From the NCBI GenBank assembly GCA_034096865.1, contig JAWQFJ010028290.1, forward strand, positions 27,501-91,500: DNA of 64,000 nucleotides, in the 5' to 3' direction. The notes under the pieces are model-generated. The model ran no database searches, was not told the DNA's origin, and was given only the letters and a program-made list of their open reading frames with translations. This document shows, in pieces, positions 46,954 through 57,890 of this stretch; positions within the stretch are counted from its first letter, which is position 1, and each line of letters opens with the position of its first letter. A program made the position numbers and the translations under genes. Source of the stretch: Theodoxus fluviatilis (taxonomy: Eukaryota > Mollusca > Gastropoda > Cycloneritida > Neritidae).

Positions 46954-47965
46954 CAGACCTGGGTACCCGTACAAATTATGCGTATTAATACAGGAGAAAA
47001 AATGGAATACGAAAATTACGCATGCCTCTGAAAAAATACGGTGAAAAAAATGCAGCTTTTGCTTATTTGTAAATGTGCTATTTCGCGCGATAAAGTGCAC
47101 GTCTGGCACGGAGAGCTGGTCGTGACTCTTTGCCATGGAGCAGTTTGTATCCGGCAGTTTCATTGGTTGACAGTTATCGACTGACCATTGAGGGCCAATC
47201 ATAGTGCTCCTACCAACAACGCTCTGTTTCCGGAACAGTTTGAGTGGCACACACAGTCTGCGAGAAAGCTCACGGTCACCATGCCGAAAAGAAAAGGAAT
47301 TTTGCCTTCAAGCAGCGCAAAAAAGACAAAGCGAGATTGGCAAATGCCAGGTATTGTTGAATCGGCGAAAGATGTGCACCATGCGAGGTGCAATTGTTGC
47401 GACTGTGACTTCAGTATTTCCCATTCTGGACACTTTGACATTGCCCGTCACTGTTCTGGGAAAGATCACAAACAACGAGTCGAGGCAGAAAAGGAAAAAG
47501 CAGGCATTCGGAAGCTGGACAATTTTCTTGTTTCAAAGTCCGTAACATCAGGAGAGGAGAAAGTAATCCGTGCTGAAGTGATGATGACCGAACTGATCGT
47601 GAAAACAATCCTTCCCTTATCAACGTCTGACATCATTTCTGCCACAGTGAAAAGTGCTTTCTCAGACAGCAAAATCGCTGCTGACTACAAATGTTGCAAA
47701 AACAAGGCAACAGCCTTAGTGAGGGAAATGTCCAAGGACATTAAATCCAACTTGAAAGACAAAATGAGTAGTGGGCCTTTCAGTGTGGCAACTGATGGAT
47801 CGAATGACCAAATTTTTTGTCTCGCTGACTTCGGAGTATCATGTGTGCAAACCAAAAGCTGCATTTGTGATATTGTCGGTCCGCGCAAAAAATACGCAGT
47901 TTAAAAAAATACACATATCTGAACCAGTGAGTACGCAGAGGCAAAATTTGGGGTACCCAGGTCTG
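46954..47965 (+). mobile_element. hAT-like DNA transposon 1, truncated
   Basis: Terminal inverted repeats CAGACCTGGGTACCC (46954) and GGGTACCCAGGTCTG (ending 47965). Flanks CAGCTCAC and GAGCTCAC agree at 7 of 8 bases if the element is counted from its second base, fitting the 8-bp target duplication of hAT elements. It contains one ORF with a zinc finger and the start of a catalytic core. Confidence 0.8.
47281..47904 (+). CDS. hAT-type transposase N-terminal fragment (BED-like zinc finger)
   Basis: 207 aa from ATG at 47281 (context ACCATGC). It has a basic N-terminus (MPKRKG..SSAKKTKRDW), then a zinc finger CNCCDCDFSISHSGHFDIAR with a following HCSGKDHKQ at about residues 38-68, then a helical stretch. 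It ends with FSVATDGSND, which resembles the first catalytic Asp of the RNase-H fold. The rest of the catalytic core and the hAT dimerisation domain are absent, because the element's 3' TIR follows within 60 bp. The start further upstream at 47188 is open but lacks a better context. It is related to ZMYM/ZBED-like hAT proteins and unlikely to be catalytically competent. Confidence 0.75.
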   Translation: MPKRKGILPSSSAKKTKRDWQMPGIVESAKDVHHARCNCCDCDFSISHSGHFDIARHCSGKDHKQRVEAEKEKAGIRKLDNFLVSKSVTSGEEKVIRAEVMMTELIVKTILPLSTSDIISATVKSAFSDSKIAADYKCCKNKATALVREMSKDIKSNLKDKMSSGPFSVATDGSNDQIFCLADFGVSCVQTKSCICDIVGPRKKYAV

Positions 47966-48009
47966 AGCTCACTCTTTCATCTCACACTTTCAGCTGAATC
48001 ATTTGAGTC

Positions 48010-51000
48010 GCTGTGTTGCTGTGTGACATTGGAGTGCCTGGCAGCGGGGCAGAGAGAGTGGGTCACTTGATGTGCTGTGTTGCTGTGTTACTGTGTGACA
48101 TTGGAGTGCCTGGCAGCGTGGCAGAGAGAGTGGGTCACTTGATGTGCTGTGTTACTGTGTGACATTGGAGTGCCTGGCAGCGTGGCAGAGAGAGTGGGTC
48201 ACTTGATGTGCTGTGTTGCTGTGTTACTGTGTGACATTGGAGTGCCTGGCAGCGGGGCAGAGAGAGTGGGTCACTTGATGTGCTGTGTTGCTGTGTGACA
48301 TTGGAGTGCCTGGCAGCGGGGCAGAGAGAGTGGGTCACTTGATGTGCTGTGTTGCTGTGTTACTGTTACTGTGTAACATTGGAGTGCCTGGCAGCGGGGC
48401 AGAGAGAGTGGGTCACTTGATGTGCTGTGTTACTGTGTGACATTGGAGTGCCTGGCAGCGGGGCAGAGAGAGTGGGTCACTTGATGTGCTGTGTTGCTGT
48501 GTGACATTGGAGTGCCTGGCAGCGGGGCAGAGAGAGTGGGTCACTTGATGTGCTGTGTTGCTGTGTTACTGTGTGACATTGGAGTGCCTGGCAGCGGGGC
48601 AGAGAGAGTGGGTCACTTGATGTGCTGTGTTGCTGTGTGACATTGGAATGCCTGGCAGCGGGGCAGAGAGAGTGGGTCTCTTGATGTGCTGTGTTGCTGT
48701 GTGACATTGGAGTGCCTGGCAGCAGGGCAGAGAGAGTGGGTCACTTGATGTGCTGTGTTACTGTTACTGTGTGACATTGGAGTGCCTGGCAGCGGGGCAG
48801 AGAGAGTGGGTCACTTGATGTGCTGTGTTGCTGTGTTACTGTGTGACATTGGAGTGCCTGGCAGCGGGGCAGAGAGAGTGGGTCACTTGATGTGCTGTGT
48901 TTCTGTGTGACATTGGAGTGCCTGGCAGCGGGGCAGAGAGAGTGGGTCTCTTGATGTGCTGTGTTGCTGTGTTGCTGTGTTGCTGTGTTGCTGTGTGACA
49001 TTGGAGTGCCTGGCAGCGGGGCAGAGAGAGGGTCACTTGACGTGCTGTGTTACTGTGTTGCTGTGTTGCTGTGTGACATTGGAGCTCCTGGCAGCGGGGC
49101 AGAGAGAGTGGGTCACTTGATGTGCTGTGTTGCTGTGTGACATTGGAGTGCCTGGCAGCGGGGCAGAGAGAGTGGGTCACTTGATGTGCTGTGTTGCTGT
49201 GTTACTGTTACTGTGTGACATTGGAGTGCCTGGCAGCGGGGCAGAGAGAGTGGGTCACTTGATGTGCTGTGTTGCTGTGTTACTGTGTGACATTGGAGTG
49301 CCTGGCAGCGGGGCAGAGAGAGTGGGTCACTTGATGTGCTGTGTTGCTGTGTGACATTGGAGTGCCTGGCAGCGGGGCAGAGAGAGTGGGTCACTTGATG
49401 TGCTGTGTTGCTGTGTTACTGTGTGACATTGGAGTGCCTGGCAGCGTGGCAGAGAGAGTGGGTCACTTGATGTGCTGTGTTACTGTGTGACATTGGAGTG
49501 CCTGGCAGCGTGGCAGAGAGAGTGGGTCACTTGATGTGCTGTGTTGCTGTGTTACTGTGTGACATTGGAGTGCCTGGCAGCGGGGCAGAGAGAGTGGGTC
49601 ACTTGATGTGCTGTGTTGCTGTGTGACATTGGAGTGCCTGGCAGCGGGGCAGAGAGAGTGGGTCACTTGATGTGCTGTGTTGCTGTGTTGCTGTGTTGCT
49701 GTGTGACATTGGAGTGCCTGGCAGCGGGGCAGAGAGAGTGGGTCACTTGATGTGCTGTGTTGCTGTGTGACATTGGAGTGCCTGGCAGCGGGGCAGAGAG
49801 AGTGGGTCACTTGATGTGCTGTGTTACTGTGTGACATTGGAGTGCCTGGCAGCGGGGCAGAGAGAGTGGGTCACTTGATGTGCTGTGTTGCTGTGTTACT
49901 GTGTGACATTGGAGTGCCTGGCAGCGGGGCAGAGAGAGTGGGTCACTTGATGTGCTGTGTTGCTGTGTGACATTGGAGTGCCTGGCAGCGGGGCAGAGAG
50001 AGTGGGTCACTTGATGTGCTGTGTTACTGTGTGACATTGGAGTGCCTGGCAGCGGGGCAGAGAGAGTGGGTCACTTGATGTGCTGTGTTGCTGTGTGACA
50101 TTGGAATGCCTGGCAGCGGGGCAGAGAGAGTGGGTCACTTGATGTGCTGTGTTGCTGTGTGACATTGGAGTGCCTGGCAGCGGGGCAGAGAGAGTGGGTC
50201 ACTTGATGTGCTGTGTTGCTGTGTTACTGTGTGACATTGGAGTGCCTGGCAGCGGGGCAGAGAGAGTGGGTCACTTGATGTGCTGTGTTACTGTGTTGCT
50301 GTGTTACTGTGTGACATTGGAGTGCCTGGCAGCGGGGCAGAGAGAGTGGGTCACTTGATGTGCTGTGTTACTGTGTTACTGTGTGACATTGGAGTGCCTG
50401 GCAGCGGGGCAGAGAGAGAGGGTCACTTGATGTGCTGTGTTACTGTGTTACTGTGTGACATTGGAGTGCCTGGCAGCGGGGCAGAGAGAGTTGGTCACTT
50501 GATGTGCTGTGTTGGTGTGTTGCTGTGTGACATTGGAGTGCCTGGCAGCGGGGCAGAGAGAGTGGGTCTCTTGATGTGCTGTGTTGCTGTGTTACTGTGT
50601 GACATTGGAGTGCCTGGCAGCAGGGCAGAGAGAGTGGGTCACTTGATGTGCTGTGTTGCTGTGTGACATTGGAGTGCCTGGCAGCAGGACAGAGAGAGGG
50701 TCACTTGATGTGCTGTGTTGCTGTGTGACATTGGAGCGCCTGGCAGCGTGGCAGAGAGAGTGGGTCTCTTGATGTGCTGTGTTGCTGTGTTACTGTGTGA
50801 CATTGGAGTGCCTGGCAGCGGGGCAGAGAGAGTGGGTCACTTGATGTGCTGTGTTGCTGTGTGACATTGGAGTGCCTGGCAGCGGGGCAGAGAGAGTGGG
50901 TCACTTGATGTGCTGTGTTGCTGTGTGACATTGGAGTGCCTGGCAGCGGGGCAGAGAGAGTGGGTCACTTGATGTGCTGTGTTGCTGTGTGACATTGGAG

Positions 51001-51953
51001 TGCCTGGCAGCGGGGCAGAGAGAGTGGGTCACTTGATGTGCTGTGTTGCTGTGTGACATTGGAGTGCCTGGCAGCGGGGCAGAGAGAGTGGGTCACTTGA
51101 TGTGCTGTGTTGCTGTGTTGCTGTGTGACATTGGAGTGCCTGGCAGCGGGGCAGAGAGAGTGGGTCTCTTGATGTGCTGTGTTACTGTGTAACATTGGAG
51201 TGCCTGGCAGCGGGGCAGAGAGAGTGGGTCACTTGATGTGCTGTGTTGCTGTGTGACATTGGAGTGCCTGGCAGCGGGGCAGAGAGAGTGGATCACTTGA
51301 TGTGCTGTGTTGCTGTGTTACTGTGTGACATTGGAGTGCCTGGCAGCAGGACAGAGAGAGGGTCACTTGATGTGCTGTGTTGCTGTGTTACTGTGTGACA
51401 TTGGAGTGCCTGGCAGCGGGGCAGAGAGAGTGGGTCACTTGATGTGCTGTGTTGCTGTGTTTCTGTGTGACATTGGAGTGCCTGGCAGCAGGACAGAGAG
51501 AGGGTCACTTGATGTGCTGTGTTGCTGTGTTACTGTGTGACATTGGAGTGCCTGGCAGCGGGGCAGAGAGAGTGGGTCACTTGATGTGCTGTGTTGCTGT
51601 GTTGCTGTGTGACATTGGAGTGCCTGGCAGCAGGGCAGAGAGAGTGGGTCACTTGATGTACTGTGTTGCTGTGTTACTGTGTGACATTGGAGTGCCTGGC
51701 AGCGGGGCAGAGAGAGTGGATCACTTGATGTGCTGTGTTACTGTTACTGTGTGACATTGGAGTGCCTGGCAGCGGGGCAGAGAGAGTGGGTCACTTGATG
51801 TGCTGTGTTGCTGTGTGACATTGGAGTGCCTGGCAGCGGGGCAGAGAGAGTGGGTCACTTGATGTGCTGTGTTGCTGTGTTACTGTGTGACATTGGAGTG
51901 CCTGGCAGCGGGGCAGAGAGAGTGGGTCACTTGATGTGCTGTGTTACTGTGTG
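48010..51953. repeat. About 63-75-bp satellite in the SAM intron, main block
   Basis: Units contain GTGACATTGGAGTGCCTGGC, AGCGGGGCAGAGAGAGTGGG and TCACTTGATGTGCTGTGTTG, with a variable tail of CTGTGTTGCTGTGTTACTGT-type modules. More than 50 units occur here. The same array continues at 52940-53885 and 54858-55878. Confidence 0.95.
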
Positions 51954-52939
51954 CAGACCTGCCAAGTGCTACGATTTAGGCGTAGCATGCTACGATTTCG
52001 ACATGCTTGCTACGCTGCTACGCTCGTCCGTAAAAACTACGCTTTTTGAAAAAAATGACGTAATTTTTTAAAGACCTTTAAATAACATCCATTCATGAAA
52101 AAGCGAGCGACCCGTGTGCCAGCCTCGAACTTAACTTTTTACCTTCACGTAGAATTGTGTACTGTAACCGACCAATCGCGTTGCGTTTTAACACACACAC
52201 ACACACACACACACACACCGTGCGGAAATGCTGGAAACACCCGAAGCGCAGTTGTTTGACCGCAAAAATGGCGTCGAAGCGAAAGACGCCCGCTGTCGAT
52301 CTCGCTGCTACTCCCCCAAAGAAAGTCTCGACCCAGATGTCAGCACTTTAAAGCAGACTACACCAAGAAGTATCCATGTATGGTCAGATCTGCAAATAGC
52401 TCCTCAGCCGCAAGATGCACGTACTGTCAGACCGATTTTTCGATTGCTCACGGGGAGCGGTTTGACATCGAGAAACATGTGCGTACTGCGACACACAAAA
52501 AGAAAGCCGCGGAAAAGCCGAGCAAACCACTCACTGCGTATTTCAAGCCAGCGACTGCAGTAGAGGACGATCAATCAGTCATTTTAGCAGAATGTTTGTT
52601 CACATCGTTCCTTGTGGAACACAATGTACCCATCAGTGCAGCAGATCACACGGGGCCACTGAACTTTTGACCGTCACGTTGAACACCCCCACCCCCGCTT
52701 CACGCCCGCGGTTCAGCGCTCAGCGCCTTGACACACACACATCCGCCGGCGGTTCAGCGCTCAGCGCCTTGACAGCCCCCCCACCCCCACCCCGCTTCAT
52801 GCCCGCGGTTCAGCGCTTCGCGCCTGCGCAAACATCGCCATTTTCCTTCTTGTGCGTGTGTGCTACGCCTATTTCTTAAATGCTACTCCAAAAAGCTCTG
52901 GATGCTACTCTTTGGCAGGATGGTGGGTTGGCAGGTCTG
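51954..52939 (+). mobile_element. hAT-like DNA transposon 2, truncated
   Basis: Ends CAGACCTGCCAA and TTGGCAGGTCTG form the TIRs. Both sides have CTGTGTG (51947-51953 and 52940-52946), although the surrounding array also contains this word. A (CA)n run lies at about 52190-52217. The internal right part has two copies of GGTTCAGCGCTCAGCGCCTT. Confidence 0.82.
52268..52670 (+). pseudogene. Broken hAT transposase fragment, copy 2
   Basis: Starts MASKRKTPAVDLAATPPKK, then loses the frame within about 25 codons (stop near 52351). A second frame from 52380 holds the zinc finger CTYCQTDFSIAHGERFDIEK, the motif KPLTAYFKP and FTSFLVEHNVPISAADHTGP, then stops. The finger and the LVEHN.P.S..DH motif identify a ZBED/ZMYM-like hAT protein. 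No catalytic core is present. Compared with the copy at 54179, a short deletion near 52322 explains the frame loss. Confidence 0.75.
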
Positions 52940-53885
52940 CTGTGTGACATTGGAGTGCCTGGCAGCGGGGCAAAGAGAGTGGGTCACTTGATGTGCTGTG
53001 TTACTGTGTTGCTGTGTTACTGTGTGACATTGGAGTGCCTGGCAGCAGGGCAGAGAGAGGGGGTCACTTGATGTGCTGTGTTGCTGTGTGACATTGGAGT
53101 GCCTGGCAGCGGGGCAGAGAGAGTGGGTCACTTGATGTGCTGTGTTGCTGTGTGACATTGGAGTGCCTGGCAGCGGGGCAGAGAGAGTGGATCACTTGAT
53201 GTGCTGTGTTGCTGTGTTACTGTTACTGTGTGACATTGGAGTGCCTGGCAGCGGGGCAGAGAGAGTGGGTCACTTGATGTGCTGTGTTGCTGTGTTACTG
53301 TGTGACATTGGAGTGCCTGGCAGCGGGGCAGAGAGAGTGGGTCACTTGATGTGCTGTGTTGCTGTGTGACATTGGAGTGCCTGGCAGCGGGGCAGAGAGA
53401 GTGGGTCACTTGATGTGCTGTGTTACTGTGTTACTGTGTTGCTGTGTGACATTGGAGTGCCTGGCAGCGGGGCAGAGAGAGTGGGTCACTTGATGTGCTG
53501 TGTTGCTGTGTTACTGTTACTGTGTGACATTGGAGCGCCTGGCAGCCGGGCAGAGAGAGTGGGTCACTTGATGTGATGTGTTACTGTGTTGCTGTGTTGC
53601 TGTGTGACATTGGAGTGCCTGGCAGCGGGGCAGAGAGAGGGTCACTTGATGTGCTGTGTTGCTGTGTTACTGTGTGACATTGGAGTGCCTGGCAGCGGGG
53701 CAGAGAGAGTGGGTCACTTGATGTGATGTGTTACTGTGTTGCTGTGTGACATTGGAGTGCCTGGCAGCGGGGCAGAGAGAGAGGGTCACTTGATGTGCTG
53801 TGTTGCTGTGTTACTGTGTGACATTGGAGTGCCTGGCAGCGGGGCAGAGAGAGTGGGTCACTTGATGTGCTGTGTTACTGTGTTG
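52940..53885. repeat. SAM-intron satellite, middle block
   Basis: Same unit as 48010-51953. Virtually identical to 54858-55803, as part of the 1918-bp duplication. Confidence 0.95.
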
Positions 53886-54857
53886 CAGACCTGCCAAGTG
53901 CTACGATTTAGGCGTAGCATGCTACGATTTCGACATGCTTGCTACGCTGCTACGCTCGTCCGTAAAAACTACGCTTTTTCAAAAAAATGACGTGAATTTT
54001 TTTTTAGACCTTAAAAAAAATCCATTCATGAAAAAGCGAGCGACCCGCGTGCCAGCCTCGAACTTAACTTTTGACCTTCACGTAGAATTGTGTACTGTAA
54101 CCGACCAATCGCGTTGCGTTTTAACCCCCCGTGCGGAATTGCTGGAAACACCCGAAGCGCAGTTGTTTGACCGCAAAAATGGCGTCGAAGCGAAAGACGC
54201 CCGCTGTCGATCTCGCTGCTACGCCCCCAAAGAAGGCACGAAAGTCTCGACCCAGTTGTCAGCACTTTAAAGCAGACTACACCAAGGCGTATCCATGTAT
54301 GGTCAGATCTGCAAATAGCTCCTCAGCCGCAAGATGCACGTACTGTCAGACCGATTTTTCGATTGCTCACGGGAGCGGTTTGACATTGAGAAACATGTGC
54401 GTACTGCGACACACAAGAAAAAAGCCGTGGAAAAGCCTAGCAAACCGCTCACTGCGTATTTCAAGCCAGCGACTGCAGCAGAGGACGATCAATCAGTCAT
54501 TCTAGCAGAATGTTTGTTCACATCGTTCCTTGTGGAACACAATGTACCCATCAGTGCAGCAGATCACACGGGGCCACTGAACTTTTGACCGTCACGTTGA
54601 ACACCCCCACCCCCGCTTCACGCCCGCGGTTCAGCGCTCAGCGCCTTGACACACACACATCCGCCGGCGGTTCAGCGCTCAGCGCCTTGACAGCCCCCCC
54701 ACCCCCACCCCGCTTCATGCCCGCGGTTCAGCGCTTCGCGCCTGCGCAAACATCGCCATTTTCCTTCTTGTGCGTGTGTGCTACGCCTATTTCTTAAATG
54801 CTACTCCAAAAAGCTCTGGATGCTACTCTTTGGCAGGATGGTGGGTTGGCAGGTCTG
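53886..54857 (+). mobile_element. hAT-like DNA transposon 3, truncated
   Basis: Same TIRs and content as element 2, and offset from it by 1918 bp at the right end. It lacks the (CA)n run (CCCCCC here instead) and differs by several small indels in its left half, while the right half looks identical. Its left end creates TTGCAG at the array border. Confidence 0.85.
54179..54588 (+). pseudogene. Broken hAT transposase fragment, copy 3
   Basis: Starts MASKRKTPAVDLAATPPKKA and stays open through CTYCQTDFSIAHG, then a one-base loss in CACGGGAGCGG (CACGGGGAGCGG in copy 2) shifts the frame inside the zinc finger. The correct frame resumes from about 54334 to the stop at 54588. The lesion differs from that in copy 2, so each copy keeps intact what the other has lost. 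Confidence 0.75.
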
Positions 54858-55878
54858 CTGTGTGACATTGGAGTGCCTGGCAGCGGGGCAAAGAGAGTGG
54901 GTCACTTGATGTGCTGTGTTACTGTGTTGCTGTGTTACTGTGTGACATTGGAGTGCCTGGCAGCAGGGCAGAGAGAGGGGGTCACTTGATGTGCTGTGTT
55001 GCTGTGTGACATTGGAGTGCCTGGCAGCGGGGCAGAGAGAGTGGGTCACTTGATGTGCTGTGTTGCTGTGTGACATTGGAGTGCCTGGCAGCGGGGCAGA
55101 GAGAGTGGATCACTTGATGTGCTGTGTTGCTGTGTTACTGTTACTGTGTGACATTGGAGTGCCTGGCAGCGGGGCAGAGAGAGTGGGTCACTTGATGTGC
55201 TGTGTTGCTGTGTTACTGTGTGACATTGGAGTGCCTGGCAGCGGGGCAGAGAGAGTGGGTCACTTGATGTGCTGTGTTGCTGTGTGACATTGGAGTGCCT
55301 GGCAGCGGGGCAGAGAGAGTGGGTCACTTGATGTGCTGTGTTACTGTGTTACTGTGTTGCTGTGTGACATTGGAGTGCCTGGCAGCGGGGCAGAGAGAGT
55401 GGGTCACTTGATGTGCTGTGTTGCTGTGTTACTGTTACTGTGTGACATTGGAGCGCCTGGCAGCCGGGCAGAGAGAGTGGGTCACTTGATGTGATGTGTT
55501 ACTGTGTTGCTGTGTTGCTGTGTGACATTGGAGTGCCTGGCAGCGGGGCAGAGAGAGGGTCACTTGATGTGCTGTGTTGCTGTGTTACTGTGTGACATTG
55601 GAGTGCCTGGCAGCGGGGCAGAGAGAGTGGGTCACTTGATGTGATGTGTTACTGTGTTGCTGTGTGACATTGGAGTGCCTGGCAGCGGGGCAGAGAGAGA
55701 GGGTCACTTGATGTGCTGTGTTGCTGTGTTACTGTGTGACATTGGAGTGCCTGGCAGCGGGGCAGAGAGAGTGGGTCACTTGATGTGCTGTGTTGCTGTG
55801 TTACTGTGTGACATTGGAGTGCCTGGCAGCGGGGCAGAGAGAGTGGGTCACTTGATGTGCTGTGTTGCTGTGTTGCAG
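54858..55878. repeat. SAM-intron satellite, right block reaching the exon 11 acceptor
   Basis: The array runs into the acceptor itself: TGCTGTGTTGCTGTGTTGCAG is the final, slightly altered unit end and serves as polypyrimidine/acceptor for Scm exon 11. Confidence 0.95.
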
Positions 55879-56001
55879 GAGATAGATGGACGGGCGCTGC
55901 TGCTGCTCAACAGTGACATGATGATGAAGTACATGGGCCTGAAGCTGGGCCCCATCCTCAAGCTGTGCAACATTGTAGAGAAACTGAAAGGGCGCAAGTA
56001 G
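55879..56001 (+). CDS. Scm: Scm coding exon 11 (SAM domain, second half, stop)
   Basis: Starts EIDGRALLLLNSDMMMKYMG, then LKLGPILKLCNIVEKLKGRK and TAG at 55999-56001. It is nearly identical to the C-terminus of vertebrate and insect Scm SAM domains (EIDG.ALLLL.SDMMMKYMGLKLGPALK). The polymerisation surfaces are preserved. The protein ends only a few residues after SAM, as usual for Scm. Phase 0 acceptor GTGTTGCAG. Confidence 0.97.
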   Translation, partial: EIDGRALLLLNSDMMMKYMGLKLGPILKLCNIVEKLKGRK

Positions 56002-56129
56002 CAAGGCTCCTTGATTGACCTCCCTTGTCTCACCCCGTCTCCCTCTGTTCAGGTTTGCTCATTGTTCAGGTTGAAATGGCGTCGTCAAAGCACTGAATGC
56101 TTTCCATGGGACTGGTGTGGGACATGTTG

Positions 56130-56455
56130 TTGGTGAGACAGAGAGTGAAAGTCCTGCTGTGACTGACTGCTGGTGAGAGTGAAAGTCCTGCTGTGACTGA
56201 CTGCTGGTGAGACTGAGAGTGAAAGTCCTGCTGTGACTGACTGCTGGTGAGACTGAGAGTGAAAGTCCTGCTGTGACTGACTGCTGGTGAGAGTGAAAGT
56301 CCTGCTGTGACTGACTGCTGGTGAGACTGAGAGTGAAAGTCCTGCTGTGACTGACTGCTGGTGAGACTGAGAGTGAAAGTCCTGCTGTGACTGGCTGCTG
56401 GTGAGACTGAAAGTCCTGCTGTGACTGACTGCTGGTGAGAGTGAAAGTCCTGCCA
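56130..56455. repeat. 34/40-bp repeat in the Scm 3' UTR
   Basis: About nine units with GTGAAAGTCCTGCTGTGACT and GACTGCTGGTGAGA, with or without CTGAGA. The minus frame reads a Ser/Gln-rich repeat, which is an artefact. Confidence 0.9.
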
Positions 56456-56953
56456 TGACTGACTGTTTGCAGAAGAAGATACTTCATTCTTTTCATAAAC
56501 TGTTTGACTTGTGAAAACCCATCATGAATGTTCAAGGGAAGGCTGTTCTGTAGCAAGAGTGAGTGAGATGCCTGTTCAAACATTGTACATATTGACTGGA
56601 CTGAGCTGGGTCTGGCAGACTGTTCCTGCATGAAACTGCCCAGTCCAGAATCGCTCTCATGTGCTGTTGAATTATGTACATAGTGGCACACATTTGCTTG
56701 TGGGTCTGCCCCTCCTGACAGAGAGTGTCCTGACATGGGTGCGTGTAGGCAGAGGAGAGGTGACTTGCTAAAATCAGCAGCCTTGGCACTGCAGACTGAA
56801 TGGCAGACTAGACTGAGGAGTTGTGCACAAAGCTGCAGTGAAGACAAAATGTTGGTGGATCCAGGTGTTTTTTTTACACTCAGCTCTTGTGTCAGTCCCA
56901 TAGAAATTACACAGATGCTTTCTTGGTCTGGTAGGCTACCTTTAATTGACTCG

Positions 56954-56995
<42 letters not shown>

Positions 56996-57606
56996 TTGTG
57001 TGTATGTGAGCACAAGCTTATGTGTGCATGTGCAAATGTGTGTATGCATACAGGTAGGCCTGTGTGCACTACAGTAACAGTCTATTCTGATCTACAGTGA
57101 CATGTTGTGCATTCTTTGGTTTGTGTCTCCAGCTCCATGCAATGAAATTGTTGGAGACATTTAGCTCTGAATCGCCTGTAGCCACTCTGGCATCAGAGTG
57201 GAGTTCTTACCTTTGGGTTGCCTTGGTTCTCTGGGATTTAGTCTTTCATTTCTCATTTAGAATGAGCTGGCTATTGTGCTGTCATTGCTTACTTACATCC
57301 TGATATTGAATGGTGTGGAATTTTCATTTTGATGGATGCAGATTTGCCTGGAGGTCTGCACTCTATGTTACTCCTACCACTTCTGATGTGGCGTGGAGTT
57401 GTCTCCCTTCACCCCTACTTTTGACAAGTCCAGTTTGGATGGCAAGGAAGGCACTAGGCTGTGATTTTTGAGTTCGATGGGAACCTTTTTTCTGCCCCTT
57501 TACCCTTGGAATAGATTGCAGCAGCTTTAGAAATGTTCCTTTACATAGCAATTTAACCATTATCTTTTGATGTAAGTTTTCTGCAGATTTTAAATATTGA
57601 AAAGAA

Positions 57607-57612
57607 AATAAA
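57607..57612 (+). promoter_or_regulatory. Scm: Candidate polyadenylation signal 1 of Scm
   Basis: AATAAA about 1.6 kb after the stop, followed by U-rich sequence and GU-rich TTTTTTTGTTTTGTTATGC at about 57708-57726. Confidence 0.45.
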
Positions 57613-57864
57613 AAGTGCTCTTGATTTTTATCATAAACAGAAAAATGATTTTGTATCAAAGAGATCAAACTGAAATGCTTTCAAGTGATTTTTTGTAGTC
57701 ATACAGTTTTTTTGTTTTGTTATGCTTGCCTTGTTTGTTGTTTTGGCTTTTGTTTCATTTCGAGGTTAGATATTTTGCTTCCTTCTGGATTATTGTTGTG
57801 CAGATCTTTGCACCTGTATGAAAGGTCAGTCTTTTTATGCATTGTTGCACATGTAAATTTTGAA

Positions 57865-57870
57865 AATAAA
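57865..57870 (+). promoter_or_regulatory. Scm: Candidate polyadenylation signal 2 of Scm
   Basis: A second AATAAA, 258 bp further on. Either or both could be used. Confidence 0.4.
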
Positions 57871-57890
57871 AATGCATTGACTTCCAAGAA

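Larger units (their letters stand above)
56002..57890 (+). other. Scm: Probable Scm 3' UTR and proximal 3' flank
   Basis: No further exon is recognised. It contains a 34/40-bp repeat (56130-56455), a (GT)n run at about 56955-57000, and candidate polyadenylation signals AATAAA at 57607-57612 and 57865-57870, with U/GU-rich sequence after the first. The transcript end is inferred. Confidence 0.5.

Noticed and set aside
48135..55800. Possible CRISPR-like array, regular repeats with variable tails
   Set aside because: The variable parts are themselves TGTTGCTGTGTTACTG modules, the genome is eukaryotic and no cas genes are present; it is a satellite.
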